From: Candidatus Thiothrix anitrata
GTDB taxonomy: Bacteria; Pseudomonadota; Gammaproteobacteria; Thiotrichales; Thiotrichaceae
NCBI RefSeq assembly: GCF_017901155.1
Contig: NZ_CP072800.1
Span: 248,001-312,000 of the forward strand
Direction: 5' to 3'
DNA: 64,000 bases
Part shown: piece after piece, positions 32,658 through 41,755 of the stretch
Position numbering within the stretch: position 1 is the first letter of the stretch
Layout: every line of letters begins with the position of its first letter
The notes under the pieces: generated by a model
Told to the model about the DNA's origin: nothing
What the model saw: the letters and a program-made list of their open reading frames with translations, nothing else
Database searches by the model: none
Made by a program: the position numbers and the translations under genes

Positions 32658-35483
32658 ATGCAAAACAACAAACAACTGTGGCTAGGGGTTTTGGGGGCAA
32701 CGCTGCTCCTCCCGAACGCCGCATTTGCCGACATTTCCGGTAAGGTTTTCCGCGATTTCAATGCCAATGGGACGTTGGATACCAATGAACTTGGCATGGC
32801 TAATGTCACCGTCAAAGCCTTTGATCCCAGCGGTACGCAAGCTGCCACTGCCGTTTCTGCTGCTGATGGCTCGTACACCCTGACACTGGCAACAGGTACA
32901 GATTATCGCGTGGAGTTCACGTGGGGCGAAGATTGGTTGCAACCAGCAGCGGCTGGTGGGACATCGGTGCAATTCGTGCAAAATGGTGCCAGCAACGTCA
33001 ACTTTGCACTGCATAATCCCGCACAAACGGTTGCACCGGGAGCAACACCCAGCATCGCCACAGCGGTTCACAGTGGCAGTGTCAATTACGGTTCGGAATT
33101 TGTCCTTACCAAGATTCCTGAGTCCGCCGGATCAACCAGCAGCACCAGCATGAACGCCTACATGACACCCGCCCCTACCGTATTGGCTCAAGAGCAGCAA
33201 ATCGGAACCATTTGGGGGGTGGCACATGATCGTTCACGGCAACGCTTATTGGCAGGGGCATTCGTCAAACGCTTTACCCGTTTGGCTGGCAACCCGACCA
33301 CCATTTACAGCGTCCCGGAAAACAGCGGCACACCTAGCGTATGGATAACCCTAGACCCGACACGTACTGATCCACACGGTGCATCACCCAATTGGAGCCA
33401 AGATTTTGATGTTATTCCCAGTGTGAGTAAAGAAGGTTTAGGCGATGTTGACATTGCTGAGGATGGCAAAACAATATACACCGTTGATCTAAAGACTCGT
33501 GAGTTAGTTAGTATCCCCATCAATGCTGACGGCAGTGCAGGTACGCCCAGCCGTGTCGCCTTACCGACAACATTAGCCAACTGTGCGGACAGCAATGATG
33601 TGCGCCCAATGGGTTTAGGCGTGCGTGATGGCAAGGTTTTCGTTGGTAGCGTGTGTAGCGCGGAATCAACAGTCAGCGGTTTGCCGATTGCTAGCACTGC
33701 CGCACGTAAGGGCGACCCCGGTAAACTCCGTGGCTACGTTCACGTATGGGACGGCACAACAACGTTCACACCTATCGCTGATTTTGCTCTGAATTATCAA
33801 CGTGGCTGTTTGAATAGCGGTGGCATGGGCAATTGTGACACTTACGGCAATGCCGCATGGCAGGCATGGACACCGACCTACCCTTTCAGTGATTGGACTG
33901 GTCATGGCAATGGCTATCCACAGCCCATGATTTCCGATATTGAGTTCACACCCAAAGGGGACATGGTGTTAGGGTTAACGGATCGCTTCGGACATATAGA
34001 TGCTGGTTATGCAGCCGAACCGCCTTCAGCTAGCTTCAACAGCGGACAAATTACCATTGCCGGAGACACACTACATGCTTGTAAAACAGGGGAAAACACT
34101 TGGGTTATGGAAAAGCTCATTTCGGGTGATTCCTCATGTAGCACTGCTGGGAAAGGTTTTGATGCAAGTAAGCAAACCACCCTTGATGAATATTACTTTG
34201 AAGATGACATGGGGACGATTTCCCCCGGCAACCATGCTGATGTCAGTGATGGCGGTCTTGGCATTGCCTTGGAAAGTGGTGCAGTCATTTCCACTGCAAT
34301 GGATCCGGCACGCAACGCACCTTGGAACAGTGATGGCAAAGACCCTTGGCAATCACACGGTTTGCATTGGTACGACAGTACAACCGGCGCATTGAGTAAG
34401 GGTTATGTATTGGTCGACGAAGGTCAGCCCGGAGATCAGCCAATTTGGGGGAAAGGCAATGGCTTGGGTGACGTTGAAGTATTGTACCCGCCTGCCCCAG
34501 TCGAAATCGGCAACCGCGTGTGGTTGGATACCAACGGTGATGGCATTCAAGGTGCGGATGAAGCAGGCATTCCCGGTGTGGAAGTGCAGTTACTTTCAGG
34601 TGCAACCGTGTTGGCAACTGCCACCACCGCAGCAGATGGCACGTATTATTTCAGCAGCGCAACCGGCACAGATACCGCCAGCATTAAATACGGCCTGACG
34701 CAATTGCAACCGAACACGGCTTATACCGTTAAGTTCCCAACCAGTGTAGATGTATCCGGCACGACCTATAACCTGACAACCGCGAACGCTGGCGGTAATA
34801 GGTTGATTGACTCGAATGCCGCCGCAACAGGCGATGTGGTTGTGAATGCCACTGATATTCCAACATCGGGGGCAAACAACCACTCGTTTGACGTGGGGTA
34901 TAGTGCCGCACCCGCTTGCAGCATTAATACGCCAACAGTAACAACCGAATGTAATAACAACGGCACACCTTCCGACGCAAGCGATGACAAGTTCACCTAC
35001 AAAATCACTGCAACAGGTTCAAATGTGGGGGCAACGTACAGCATCACTGGCGGTGATACTTACGCAGGGCGTAGCTATGGCACGGAGCATACGTCCACCA
35101 ATAGCTTCCCGATTTCGGGTGGGAATTTGGCATTGACGCTGACGGATGATACGACGGCAAGCTGTAAGTTGGAAAACGTGACAGTGACCGCACCCAGCAC
35201 TTGTTCCAGCAGCACTCCATCAGCGGACTTGGAGGTGGCCAAAACCGCAAACGTCAGCAGTGCCAAGAGCGGAGATACCGTGATTTACACTATTACAGTC
35301 AAAAACAACGGTCCCGATAACGCAACCGGCGTGGAAGTCACCGACCAATTGCCGACTGGCGTAACCTATGATAGCCATAATGCAGGGCAAGGTACGTACA
35401 CTTCCGGCACAGGCATTTGGGCAGTGGGTTCACTGGCAAACGGCGCAACCGCCACCTTGACCATCACGATCACTGTCAACTAA
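32658..35483 (+). CDS. Large secreted SdrD_B/DUF11 surface protein (tandem copy 1)
   Basis: A 941-residue exported protein. Signal peptide about 1-24 (ending AAFA). An SdrD_B-like domain opens ISGKVFRDFNANG; a central region of about 450 residues looks like a propeller (VAHDRSRQRLLAGAFVKR, EDGKTIYTVDLKTREL); a second SdrD_B domain opens EIGNRVWLDTNGDGIQG. Next comes a cysteine-containing module (CSINTPTVTTECNNNG ... APSTCSSS) also found in the protein at 43945-47568, then a C-terminal DUF11 domain (ADLEVAKTANV to TITITVN). SdrD_B and DUF11 domains are typical of adhesive or stalk-like surface proteins. It ends in the last DUF11 strand with no sorting signal I recognise. A near-identical block in copy 2 shows recent duplication or conversion. 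Confidence 0.87.
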   Translation: MQNNKQLWLGVLGATLLLPNAAFADISGKVFRDFNANGTLDTNELGMANVTVKAFDPSGTQAATAVSAADGSYTLTLATGTDYRVEFTWGEDWLQPAAAGGTSVQFVQNGASNVNFALHNPAQTVAPGATPSIATAVHSGSVNYGSEFVLTKIPESAGSTSSTSMNAYMTPAPTVLAQEQQIGTIWGVAHDRSRQRLLAGAFVKRFTRLAGNPTTIYSVPENSGTPSVWITLDPTRTDPHGASPNWSQDFDVIPSVSKEGLGDVDIAEDGKTIYTVDLKTRELVSIPINADGSAGTPSRVALPTTLANCADSNDVRPMGLGVRDGKVFVGSVCSAESTVSGLPIASTAARKGDPGKLRGYVHVWDGTTTFTPIADFALNYQRGCLNSGGMGNCDTYGNAAWQAWTPTYPFSDWTGHGNGYPQPMISDIEFTPKGDMVLGLTDRFGHIDAGYAAEPPSASFNSGQITIAGDTLHACKTGENTWVMEKLISGDSSCSTAGKGFDASKQTTLDEYYFEDDMGTISPGNHADVSDGGLGIALESGAVISTAMDPARNAPWNSDGKDPWQSHGLHWYDSTTGALSKGYVLVDEGQPGDQPIWGKGNGLGDVEVLYPPAPVEIGNRVWLDTNGDGIQGADEAGIPGVEVQLLSGATVLATATTAADGTYYFSSATGTDTASIKYGLTQLQPNTAYTVKFPTSVDVSGTTYNLTTANAGGNRLIDSNAAATGDVVVNATDIPTSGANNHSFDVGYSAAPACSINTPTVTTECNNNGTPSDASDDKFTYKITATGSNVGATYSITGGDTYAGRSYGTEHTSTNSFPISGGNLALTLTDDTTASCKLENVTVTAPSTCSSSTPSADLEVAKTANVSSAKSGDTVIYTITVKNNGPDNATGVEVTDQLPTGVTYDSHNAGQGTYTSGTGIWAVGSLANGATATLTITITVN

Positions 35484-35497
35484 CTCGCCCAAAACAA

Positions 35498-35538
35498 AGC
35501 GGCATTCAGATCAAGTTTTGGATGCCGCTGTTATTTTT
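35498..35538 (+). terminator. Rho-independent terminator after copy 1
   Basis: AGCGGCAT and ATGCCGCT form an eight-pair stem around a 16-base loop, followed by GTTATTTTTA. It starts 15 bases after the stop codon. Confidence 0.8.
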
Positions 35539-35602
35539 ACCGCAAAATATTAAGCCGCTCATCTGTAATTCAAAAATTATGTTAATCACACAGGGGCATT
35601 CC

Positions 35603-38137
35603 ATGCAAAACAAAAAACACCTGTGGCTGGGGGTGTTGGGGGCAACGCTACTCATCCCGAACGCCGCATTTGCCGATATTTCCGGCAAGGTATTCCGCGA
35701 TTTCAATGCCAATGGTGTGTTTGATACCAGTGCAAACTTCAGCGAAGTGGGCTTCGCCGGTGCGACTGTCAAAGCATTTGATGCCACGGGTACACAGGTA
35801 GCAACCACGACTTCAGGCGCAGATGGGGCGTATACCCTGACAGGTTTAACCAGTGGTGCGGATTACCGCGTAGAGTTTTCTTGGGCAGAAAGTTGGCTGA
35901 AACCGGGAACAGCCGGTGGTACTGCCACCCAATTTGTCAAAGATGGCGCAAGCAATATCAATATGGCTCTCAACAATCCATTAGATTATTCACAACCTAA
36001 TGATGAAGTTGCGGTTTCTGTCGCCATTGTCGGCCCCACAAATCAGCCCGTTGCAGCGGGACGTGATTACCGCAATTTTGGTGCATTGGTGAAATTTCCG
36101 ATTACAGCCACAGGAAAACCCGCCTCACCTTGGGGAGATCCCGCCTCACCTGGTTATGTTGCGCCCACTACACTCGCAACCCATCAACAGATAGGCTCAA
36201 CATCAGGAGCCGCTTATCAACGCGAAAATAAGCACCTTTTTGTGGCAGCTTACGCAAAACGAGCGGTGGGATTTGGCTCCGGTGGCCCCGGCGCAATTTA
36301 TAGGATTGAAGAAAATGGCACTGTTGCACTTCATGCAACCATTCCTGATGCCGGTTCAGATATTCACGATTTCAGTGGTGATTACACGCAAATCACCTAT
36401 GACACTGCGGCTGTTCCTAGCGTAGGAAAAAGCTCATTAGGGGATATGGAAATTTCCCCTGATGGTCAATCACTGTATGTGGTTAATCTGAATAATCGCC
36501 ATCTCTACAGTGTCTCCACGCAAAACCCGAACGCAGTAACCGACCTTGGTGAGATTACTCGCCCAAGTAGTTGCCCCAGCGAAGACTTTCGTCCCTTTGG
36601 GTTAGGAATGGATGAATCCGGCAGCCTTTATATCGGGACTGTATGTAGCAATCAATCACTTAGCCTTTCTCATTCTTTCGCCGTTGTTTTGAAGTACAAC
36701 GGTGCTGGGAGTTACTCTGAAGCATTAAACATCAATCTCAATTTCAGTCACTTTTGGGGCCGGTGGAGTGACGCACTGAATGCTAGCTATCCATCTCAAA
36801 CAGATTCTGGCCTGCAACCCATGCTATCTGACATAAGCTTTCATGGCAAAGATATGGTGTTAGCATTTCGCAATCGCCAATGGGAAGTCAGTTATATCCC
36901 CGGTGGAAGCAATCCGAGCATGGCGCATGTGCTGAAAGCATGTTGGCAAGCAGGTGCTTGGTCGTTAGAAAGCAATGGCGAATGTGGTGGCGTTACAGGG
37001 GCATTACCCAACTACAATATTATAGCTGAAAATGGCCCCGGTGGTGGCTACTTCTTTGATATGCGGGATGTTCTCGCCACCTTTGGTGGTCAACCAGTTA
37101 TTAATGCGTTGGGCAGTCTGACTATCATTCCTGGAGGCAACATTATTGCAACCCTGGCTGACCCATTGGATTTAATCAGTGGCGGTGTCAGGCAGTTAAA
37201 CCCTAGTACTGGGGTAGCCAGCATGGAATATCAAATATTCAGGGGTTCCGCAGATGGCTCTAACGGTGGGGGCGACGGCGGTTATTTTGGCAAAACCAGT
37301 GGACTTGGTGATTTGGAACTATTGCCTGCCTCTGCCCCTATCGAAATTGGCAACCGCGTGTGGCTCGACACCAACGGTAACGGTATCCAAGATGCCGGGG
37401 AAAATGGCATTCCGGGTATATCCGTGGAACTGCGCTCTGGTGCAACCGTGTTGACAACTGCCACCACCGCAGCGGATGGCACGTATTATTTCAGCAGCGC
37501 AACCGGCACAGATACCGCCAGCGTAAAATACGGCCTGACGCAATTGCAACCGAACACGGCTTATACCGTTAAGTTCCCAACCAGTGTGGATGTATCCGGC
37601 ACAACCTATAACCTGACAACCGCGAACGCTGGCGGTAATAGGTTGATTGACTCCAACGCCGCCGCAACAGGCGATGTGGTTGTGAATGCCACTGATATTC
37701 CAACATCGGGGGCAAACAACCACTCGTTTGACGTGGGGTATAGCTCCATGCCGCCGCCAACAGGCTGTACCACCATCACCAACAATGCCAGCATCACTCA
37801 ATCAGGAGTAAGCGACCCGGTTGCTGGTAACAATAACGCATCTGCCGCTATACAGGCCAATTGCGTCACTCCAAAAACCGACCTCAAGCTGGTGAAAACA
37901 GCCAGTAAGACCACGGTGCGTAAAGGTGATACGCTGACCTATACCCTAGTGCTGGAAAATGAAAGTGATGTCGATGCAACCGGTGTTGTCGTCAATGATA
38001 AATTACCCGCTGCCCTGACTTACGTTGACCACGCGCCCGCTGTGGCAAACTACGATAGTGTCTCCGGTAATTGGACAGTCGGGACAGTCCCCGCCAACCA
38101 AACGGTGACACTGAGCATCAGTGTGACTGTAAACTAA
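35603..38137 (+). CDS. Large secreted SdrD_B/DUF11 surface protein (tandem copy 2)
   Basis: About 844 residues, paralogous to copy 1: the same signal peptide (LGVLGATLLIPNAAFA), N-terminal ISGKVFRDFNANG domain, propeller-like centre and EIGNRVWLDTNGNGIQD domain. The cysteine-rich module of copy 1 is replaced by a short CTTITNNASI segment. The C-terminal DUF11 domain runs from TDLKLVKTASK to LSISVTVN. ATG 35603 is supported by a CAGGGGCATTCC leader shared base for base with copy 1. The preceding terminator suggests separate transcription. The centre has diverged much more than the second SdrD_B domain, indicating gene conversion there. Confidence 0.86.
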   Translation: MQNKKHLWLGVLGATLLIPNAAFADISGKVFRDFNANGVFDTSANFSEVGFAGATVKAFDATGTQVATTTSGADGAYTLTGLTSGADYRVEFSWAESWLKPGTAGGTATQFVKDGASNINMALNNPLDYSQPNDEVAVSVAIVGPTNQPVAAGRDYRNFGALVKFPITATGKPASPWGDPASPGYVAPTTLATHQQIGSTSGAAYQRENKHLFVAAYAKRAVGFGSGGPGAIYRIEENGTVALHATIPDAGSDIHDFSGDYTQITYDTAAVPSVGKSSLGDMEISPDGQSLYVVNLNNRHLYSVSTQNPNAVTDLGEITRPSSCPSEDFRPFGLGMDESGSLYIGTVCSNQSLSLSHSFAVVLKYNGAGSYSEALNINLNFSHFWGRWSDALNASYPSQTDSGLQPMLSDISFHGKDMVLAFRNRQWEVSYIPGGSNPSMAHVLKACWQAGAWSLESNGECGGVTGALPNYNIIAENGPGGGYFFDMRDVLATFGGQPVINALGSLTIIPGGNIIATLADPLDLISGGVRQLNPSTGVASMEYQIFRGSADGSNGGGDGGYFGKTSGLGDLELLPASAPIEIGNRVWLDTNGNGIQDAGENGIPGISVELRSGATVLTTATTAADGTYYFSSATGTDTASVKYGLTQLQPNTAYTVKFPTSVDVSGTTYNLTTANAGGNRLIDSNAAATGDVVVNATDIPTSGANNHSFDVGYSSMPPPTGCTTITNNASITQSGVSDPVAGNNNASAAIQANCVTPKTDLKLVKTASKTTVRKGDTLTYTLVLENESDVDATGVVVNDKLPAALTYVDHAPAVANYDSVSGNWTVGTVPANQTVTLSISVTVN

Positions 38138-38148
38138 ACCATCCGTCC

Positions 38149-38167
38149 GGCCTATGCAACGTAGGCC
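38149..38167 (+). terminator. Possible weak terminator after copy 2
   Basis: GGCCTA and TAGGCC pair around seven bases, 12 bases after the stop. The following GGGCTTC is a poor U-tract, so termination is uncertain. Confidence 0.4.
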
Positions 38168-38191
38168 GGGCTTCTATCGAATCCCGCTAAC

Positions 38192-38258
38192 ATTCCTAAT
38201 TTCAGGAAGACAGAATCCTAATTTACAGCTATCCTATTCCTAATCTTTGGGTTAGGAA
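38192..38258 (+). repeat. Three 22-bp-phased iterons and an inverted half-site upstream of the AAA/DUF4143 gene
   Basis: ATTCCTAAT (38192), AATCCTAAT (38214) and ATTCCTAAT (38236) start exactly 22 bases apart. The third pairs with TTAGGAA at 38252-38258 across eight bases. The last half-site lies over the ribosome site (AGGA) of the gene starting at 38266. The layout suggests cooperative binding of a regulator on one face of the helix. Confidence 0.7.
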
Positions 38259-38265
38259 ATGACAC

Positions 38266-39516
38266 ATGGAACAGACTGAATTATATCCGCGACTACTGGC
38301 AGAGCGTATGCAGGATGCGCTGTCAGATACACCAGTGGTACTAATTACCGGCCCACGACAAGCAGGCAAAACCACGCTAGTGCGCCATCTGTTGACAACA
38401 GGAATGCGCTACCTAACGCTAGATGACAACCTCACTTTATTGGCAGCACAACAAGACCCAGTGGGGTTTATCCGCTCACTCGACCGGGCAGTGATTGATG
38501 AAATCCAACGTGCGCCCAAACTGTTGCTCGCCATTAAAAAAACCGTCGATGAAAACCGCCGAGCGGGACGTTTCTTACTCACCGGATCTGCTAACCTGAT
38601 GACATTGCCGTTAGTGGCTGATTCACTGGCAGGACGAATGGAAACACTAACGCTTTATCCCCTTGCCCAATGTGAAATCCAACACCAAACGACCCATTGG
38701 TTAGACAGCGTATTTGCGGGCAAAATTCCAGCGGTTAGCCATTCGGTAATAGGGCATGAACTAGTTGAGCTGGTGTTACAAGGTGGCTACCCTGAAGTAT
38801 TGGCACGTCCCTCACCTAAACGCCGTCAGGCATGGCTCAGGCAATATTTGGACGCGCTGCTACAACGGGATGTGCAAGATATTGCCAATATAGACAAACT
38901 GGGGCAATTCTCCACACTCTTGCGAACACTGGCGGAATTTTCCGGGCAATTGTGCAATTACTCACAACTGGGCGGACAGGTAGGGCTGGACTATAAAACC
39001 GTCAGCAAATACATCGGGGTATTTGAGCAAATGTATTTGCTGAAACGCATTCCCGTGTGGGCTGGCAATCGCCTCAAACGGATGCTGAAAACGCCGAAAC
39101 TCCAATTTGTGGATTCCGGGTTGTTGGCATCATTACGGGGACTCACTGCCGATACCATCAAGCAAAACCACACCTTGTTTGGCGGGTTATTGGAGACATT
39201 TGTCTATGCCGAGTTGCTCAAACAAACCACTTGGGCAGCAGATGATTACCATATCCTCTATTACCGTGACACTGAGCAATATGAGGTTGATTTTATTATC
39301 GAGAATTCGGCGGGCAATTTGGTTGGCATAGAAGTTAAGGCGGCGGCATCCCTAACTACTAAGGATTTACGCGGTTTGAAAAAATTTGCCAGCGTGTCGG
39401 GTGAAAAAATGCAATTGGGGCTGATTCTATACGATGGTGTCGAAATGCTCCCGTTGGGGGATAAGTTTTGGGCTGTTCCTATTGCCAGCTTGTGGGGTAT
39501 GAGTAGTTCGATTTAA
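38266..39516 (+). CDS. AAA ATPase with C-terminal DUF4143 domain
   Basis: A 416-residue protein: AAA_14 with Walker A GPRQAGKTTLVRHLL near residue 28, Walker B AVIDEIQRAP and sensor LTGSANLM; then a helix-turn-helix-like region (YSQLGGQVGLDYKTVSKYIGVFEQ) and DUF4143 with DYHILYYRDTEQYEVDFIIE, whose acidic and Gln/Lys residues resemble a PD-(D/E)xK nuclease fold. Such proteins are widespread in variable bacterial DNA, with unproven function. It is a single gene with its own phased repeats upstream. Confidence 0.88.
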   Translation: MEQTELYPRLLAERMQDALSDTPVVLITGPRQAGKTTLVRHLLTTGMRYLTLDDNLTLLAAQQDPVGFIRSLDRAVIDEIQRAPKLLLAIKKTVDENRRAGRFLLTGSANLMTLPLVADSLAGRMETLTLYPLAQCEIQHQTTHWLDSVFAGKIPAVSHSVIGHELVELVLQGGYPEVLARPSPKRRQAWLRQYLDALLQRDVQDIANIDKLGQFSTLLRTLAEFSGQLCNYSQLGGQVGLDYKTVSKYIGVFEQMYLLKRIPVWAGNRLKRMLKTPKLQFVDSGLLASLRGLTADTIKQNHTLFGGLLETFVYAELLKQTTWAADDYHILYYRDTEQYEVDFIIENSAGNLVGIEVKAAASLTTKDLRGLKKFASVSGEKMQLGLILYDGVEMLPLGDKFWAVPIASLWGMSSSI

Positions 39517-39586
39517 CGCTTGAACCCCTCCCGCTTTGCAGGCATTCTGTCGGTTCTAATCAAAATCAGACACCGAGGGAATGCCA

Positions 39587-40462
39587 ATGAAAACAGCCTT
39601 ACGCCTGACCGTACTTACCGCGCTACTATTACTGCCATTGCAGAGCATTTTTGCCGCCAGTTTCAACTGCGCTAAAGCCAAAACTTGGGCAGAAAAAACC
39701 GTCTGTAACACCAAACAATTATCGAATTTGGATGAATTACTCGACGCTTCATTCAAAAAAGCCCTTGCCAGCACCAACGCGCAATCTGCCTTAAAAGCAG
39801 CGCAAACGGATTGGTTGGTGATGGAACGCGACACCTGCGAAGACGTGGATTGCTTAAAATCCGTTTATACCTCACGCATTGCGGTCTTAAATGAAATGAT
39901 TGCTGATGCTGCCGACCCCACCACCACAGCGGGCGCATGGTACAAAGCAACGGCAACACCCAACCTAGTAGTGCGTAGCAAACCCGACGTAACCGGCACT
40001 AAACTCGGCAATGTCCCCCCGGGTGGCAAAGTAAAAGTACTGGCAGTGACCAAGCATACCGACTCTATCGGTGGACGTGACGGCACTTGGGTCAAGATTG
40101 AGTGGCAAGGGAAAGAAGCTTACGCTTTCGACGCGTTTCTGGAAAAACTTTCCGCACAACAACAATCCAGCAACGCCCCCCGCCCAGCCACCAATAGCAC
40201 TGGCAAAACACTCGAAGGTGTCATTGATTCGTATGAATGCGGCGATAATTGCTACCTGACCATTACCGACAAACAGGGTGACGCACACTCTGGTTTATGC
40301 ACCTCACCGCTATGTGACGCATGGAACGAAGTCGCTGAAATGCCCGCCAACTTCAAAAACAAGAAAGTAAAAGTCGGCATCAGCATCGGTCAACAATACG
40401 ATGCCGCTGGTAATGTCATGGGCGAAATGGATGCGTTTGAAACCATTACCTTTTTAAAGTAA
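39587..40462 (+). CDS. Secreted LprI-like protein with SH3 domain
   Basis: About 291 residues. After a signal peptide (LTVLTALLLLPLQSIFA), an LprI/DUF1311 domain (FNCAKAKTWAEKTVCNTKQLSNLDELLDASF), then a bacterial SH3 domain (about 118-190, NLVVRSKPDVTGTKLGNVPPG) and an unassigned C-terminal domain with four cysteines (YECGDNCYL, GLCTSPLCDA). LprI is named for lysozyme inhibition, and SH3b domains bind peptidoglycan, so a cell-wall protective role is possible. ATG 39587 is chosen because GAGGGA is six bases upstream; ATG 39581 touches that site. Confidence 0.8.
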   Translation: MKTALRLTVLTALLLLPLQSIFAASFNCAKAKTWAEKTVCNTKQLSNLDELLDASFKKALASTNAQSALKAAQTDWLVMERDTCEDVDCLKSVYTSRIAVLNEMIADAADPTTTAGAWYKATATPNLVVRSKPDVTGTKLGNVPPGGKVKVLAVTKHTDSIGGRDGTWVKIEWQGKEAYAFDAFLEKLSAQQQSSNAPRPATNSTGKTLEGVIDSYECGDNCYLTITDKQGDAHSGLCTSPLCDAWNEVAEMPANFKNKKVKVGISIGQQYDAAGNVMGEMDAFETITFLK

Positions 40463-40509
40463 AAAGAGCTTTGCACCTTACACCCGTTAGTTTAGCAAGA
40501 GGAGACATC

Positions 40510-41622
40510 ATGGAACGCCGTTCATTCTTCAAGCACGCTGCCGCCAGCACCGTTGCTTTAGCCGCTGTACCTGCCACTGTATTAGCCGATGAAGCCGCCA
40601 AAGCCGCCGCATCCAGCGATTTACCCACCATCAGTTGGCGGTTAACCTCCAGCTTCCCCAAATCACTCGATACCATTTATGGTGCCTCCGACGTACTCGC
40701 AGCTGCACTGTCCAAAATCACGGGTGGCAAATTCACCGTTAAAGTTTTCGCAGCAGGCGAAATCGTTCCCGGCTTGCAAGTGCTGGATGCGATCCAAAAC
40801 GGCACGGTCGAAGCCGGTCACACTGCCTCCTACTACTATTTCGGCAAAAACCCCGCCCTCGCCTTCGATTGCGCCGTACCGTTCGGGCTGACTTCACGCC
40901 AGCAAACCGCGTGGATGTTGCACGGCAATGGCATGAAACTCATGCGCGAACTCTTCGCCGAGTACAATGTAGTCAACTTCATGGGCGGCAATACCGGCAC
41001 GCAAATGGGCGGCTGGTTCAACAAAGAAATCAACACCGTTAAAGACTTGGAAGGCTTGAAATTCCGCGTCGGTGGTTTCGCAGGGCGTGTGTTGAGCAAA
41101 CTCGGTGTAGTGCCGCAGCAATTACCCGGTGGTGACATTTACCCCGCACTGGAAAAAGGCACGATTGACGCTGCCGAATGGGTCGGCCCTTACGATGACG
41201 AAAAGCTCGGTTTCGCCAAAATCGTCAAAAACTACTACACCCCCGGCTGGTGGGAAGCAGGCCCGCAATTGTCGTTTTACGTCAATAAAGAGCAGTGGGA
41301 AAAACTACCGGATGCCTACAAAGCCGCGTGGGAAGCCGCCTGCCAACAAGCTCACAATGACATGCAAGCGAAATACGACGCACTGAACCCACAAGCACTC
41401 GCTAATTTGATGGGTAGCGGGGTGAAATTGCGCTCGTTCAGCGACGAAATCATGGAAGCCTGCTTCAAAGCCACGCTGGAAACTTACGACGAAGAATCCA
41501 AAACCAACCCCAAATTCAAAAAAATCTACGACGACTGGAAAGTGTTCCGCAATAACCAAGCGCAATGGTTCAGCGTGGCGGAACAATCCTACGCCAAGTT
41601 CGCCTTCGCCAAAAAGCTGTAA
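40510..41622 (+). CDS. dctP: TRAP transporter substrate-binding protein (TakP-like)
   Basis: About 370 residues with a Tat-like leader (MERRSFFKHAAAS) and a DctP fold. Blocks such as AGEIVPGLQVLDAIQNGTVE, NTGTQMGGWFNKEI, LKFRVGGFAGRVL, TIDAAEWVGPYDDEKLGF and YYTPGWWEAGP match the TakP group, which binds 2-oxo acids such as pyruvate; the exact substrate here is inferred. It delivers substrate to the DctQM permease encoded next. GAGGAGA precedes the start. The gap to dctQ contains repeat element copy B. Confidence 0.92.
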   Translation: MERRSFFKHAAASTVALAAVPATVLADEAAKAAASSDLPTISWRLTSSFPKSLDTIYGASDVLAAALSKITGGKFTVKVFAAGEIVPGLQVLDAIQNGTVEAGHTASYYYFGKNPALAFDCAVPFGLTSRQQTAWMLHGNGMKLMRELFAEYNVVNFMGGNTGTQMGGWFNKEINTVKDLEGLKFRVGGFAGRVLSKLGVVPQQLPGGDIYPALEKGTIDAAEWVGPYDDEKLGFAKIVKNYYTPGWWEAGPQLSFYVNKEQWEKLPDAYKAAWEAACQQAHNDMQAKYDALNPQALANLMGSGVKLRSFSDEIMEACFKATLETYDEESKTNPKFKKIYDDWKVFRNNQAQWFSVAEQSYAKFAFAKKL

Positions 41623-41647
41623 TTATGGAAATGCCTACCTTCGTACT

Positions 41648-41747
41648 CCCCCCCCTCCCTAACCCTCCCCCCGCAAGGGGTGGAGGGAACCAGATGTCTT
41701 TTCTTGCTCCCTTCCCCCCTTTCGGGGGAAGGGCTGGGGATGGGGGG
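41648..41747 (+). repeat. C/G-rich double-hairpin repeat, copy B (dctP-dctQ gap)
   Basis: Same build as copy A: outer arms CCCCCCCCTCCCTAA and CTGGGGATGGGGGG, inner hairpins centred on CCCCGCAAGGGG and CCCCCTTTCGGGGG. It fills most of the 133-base gap. Its last GGGGGG lies eight bases before the dctQ ATG, where a ribosome site is expected. Confidence 0.85.
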
Positions 41748-41755
41748 TACTCTTC

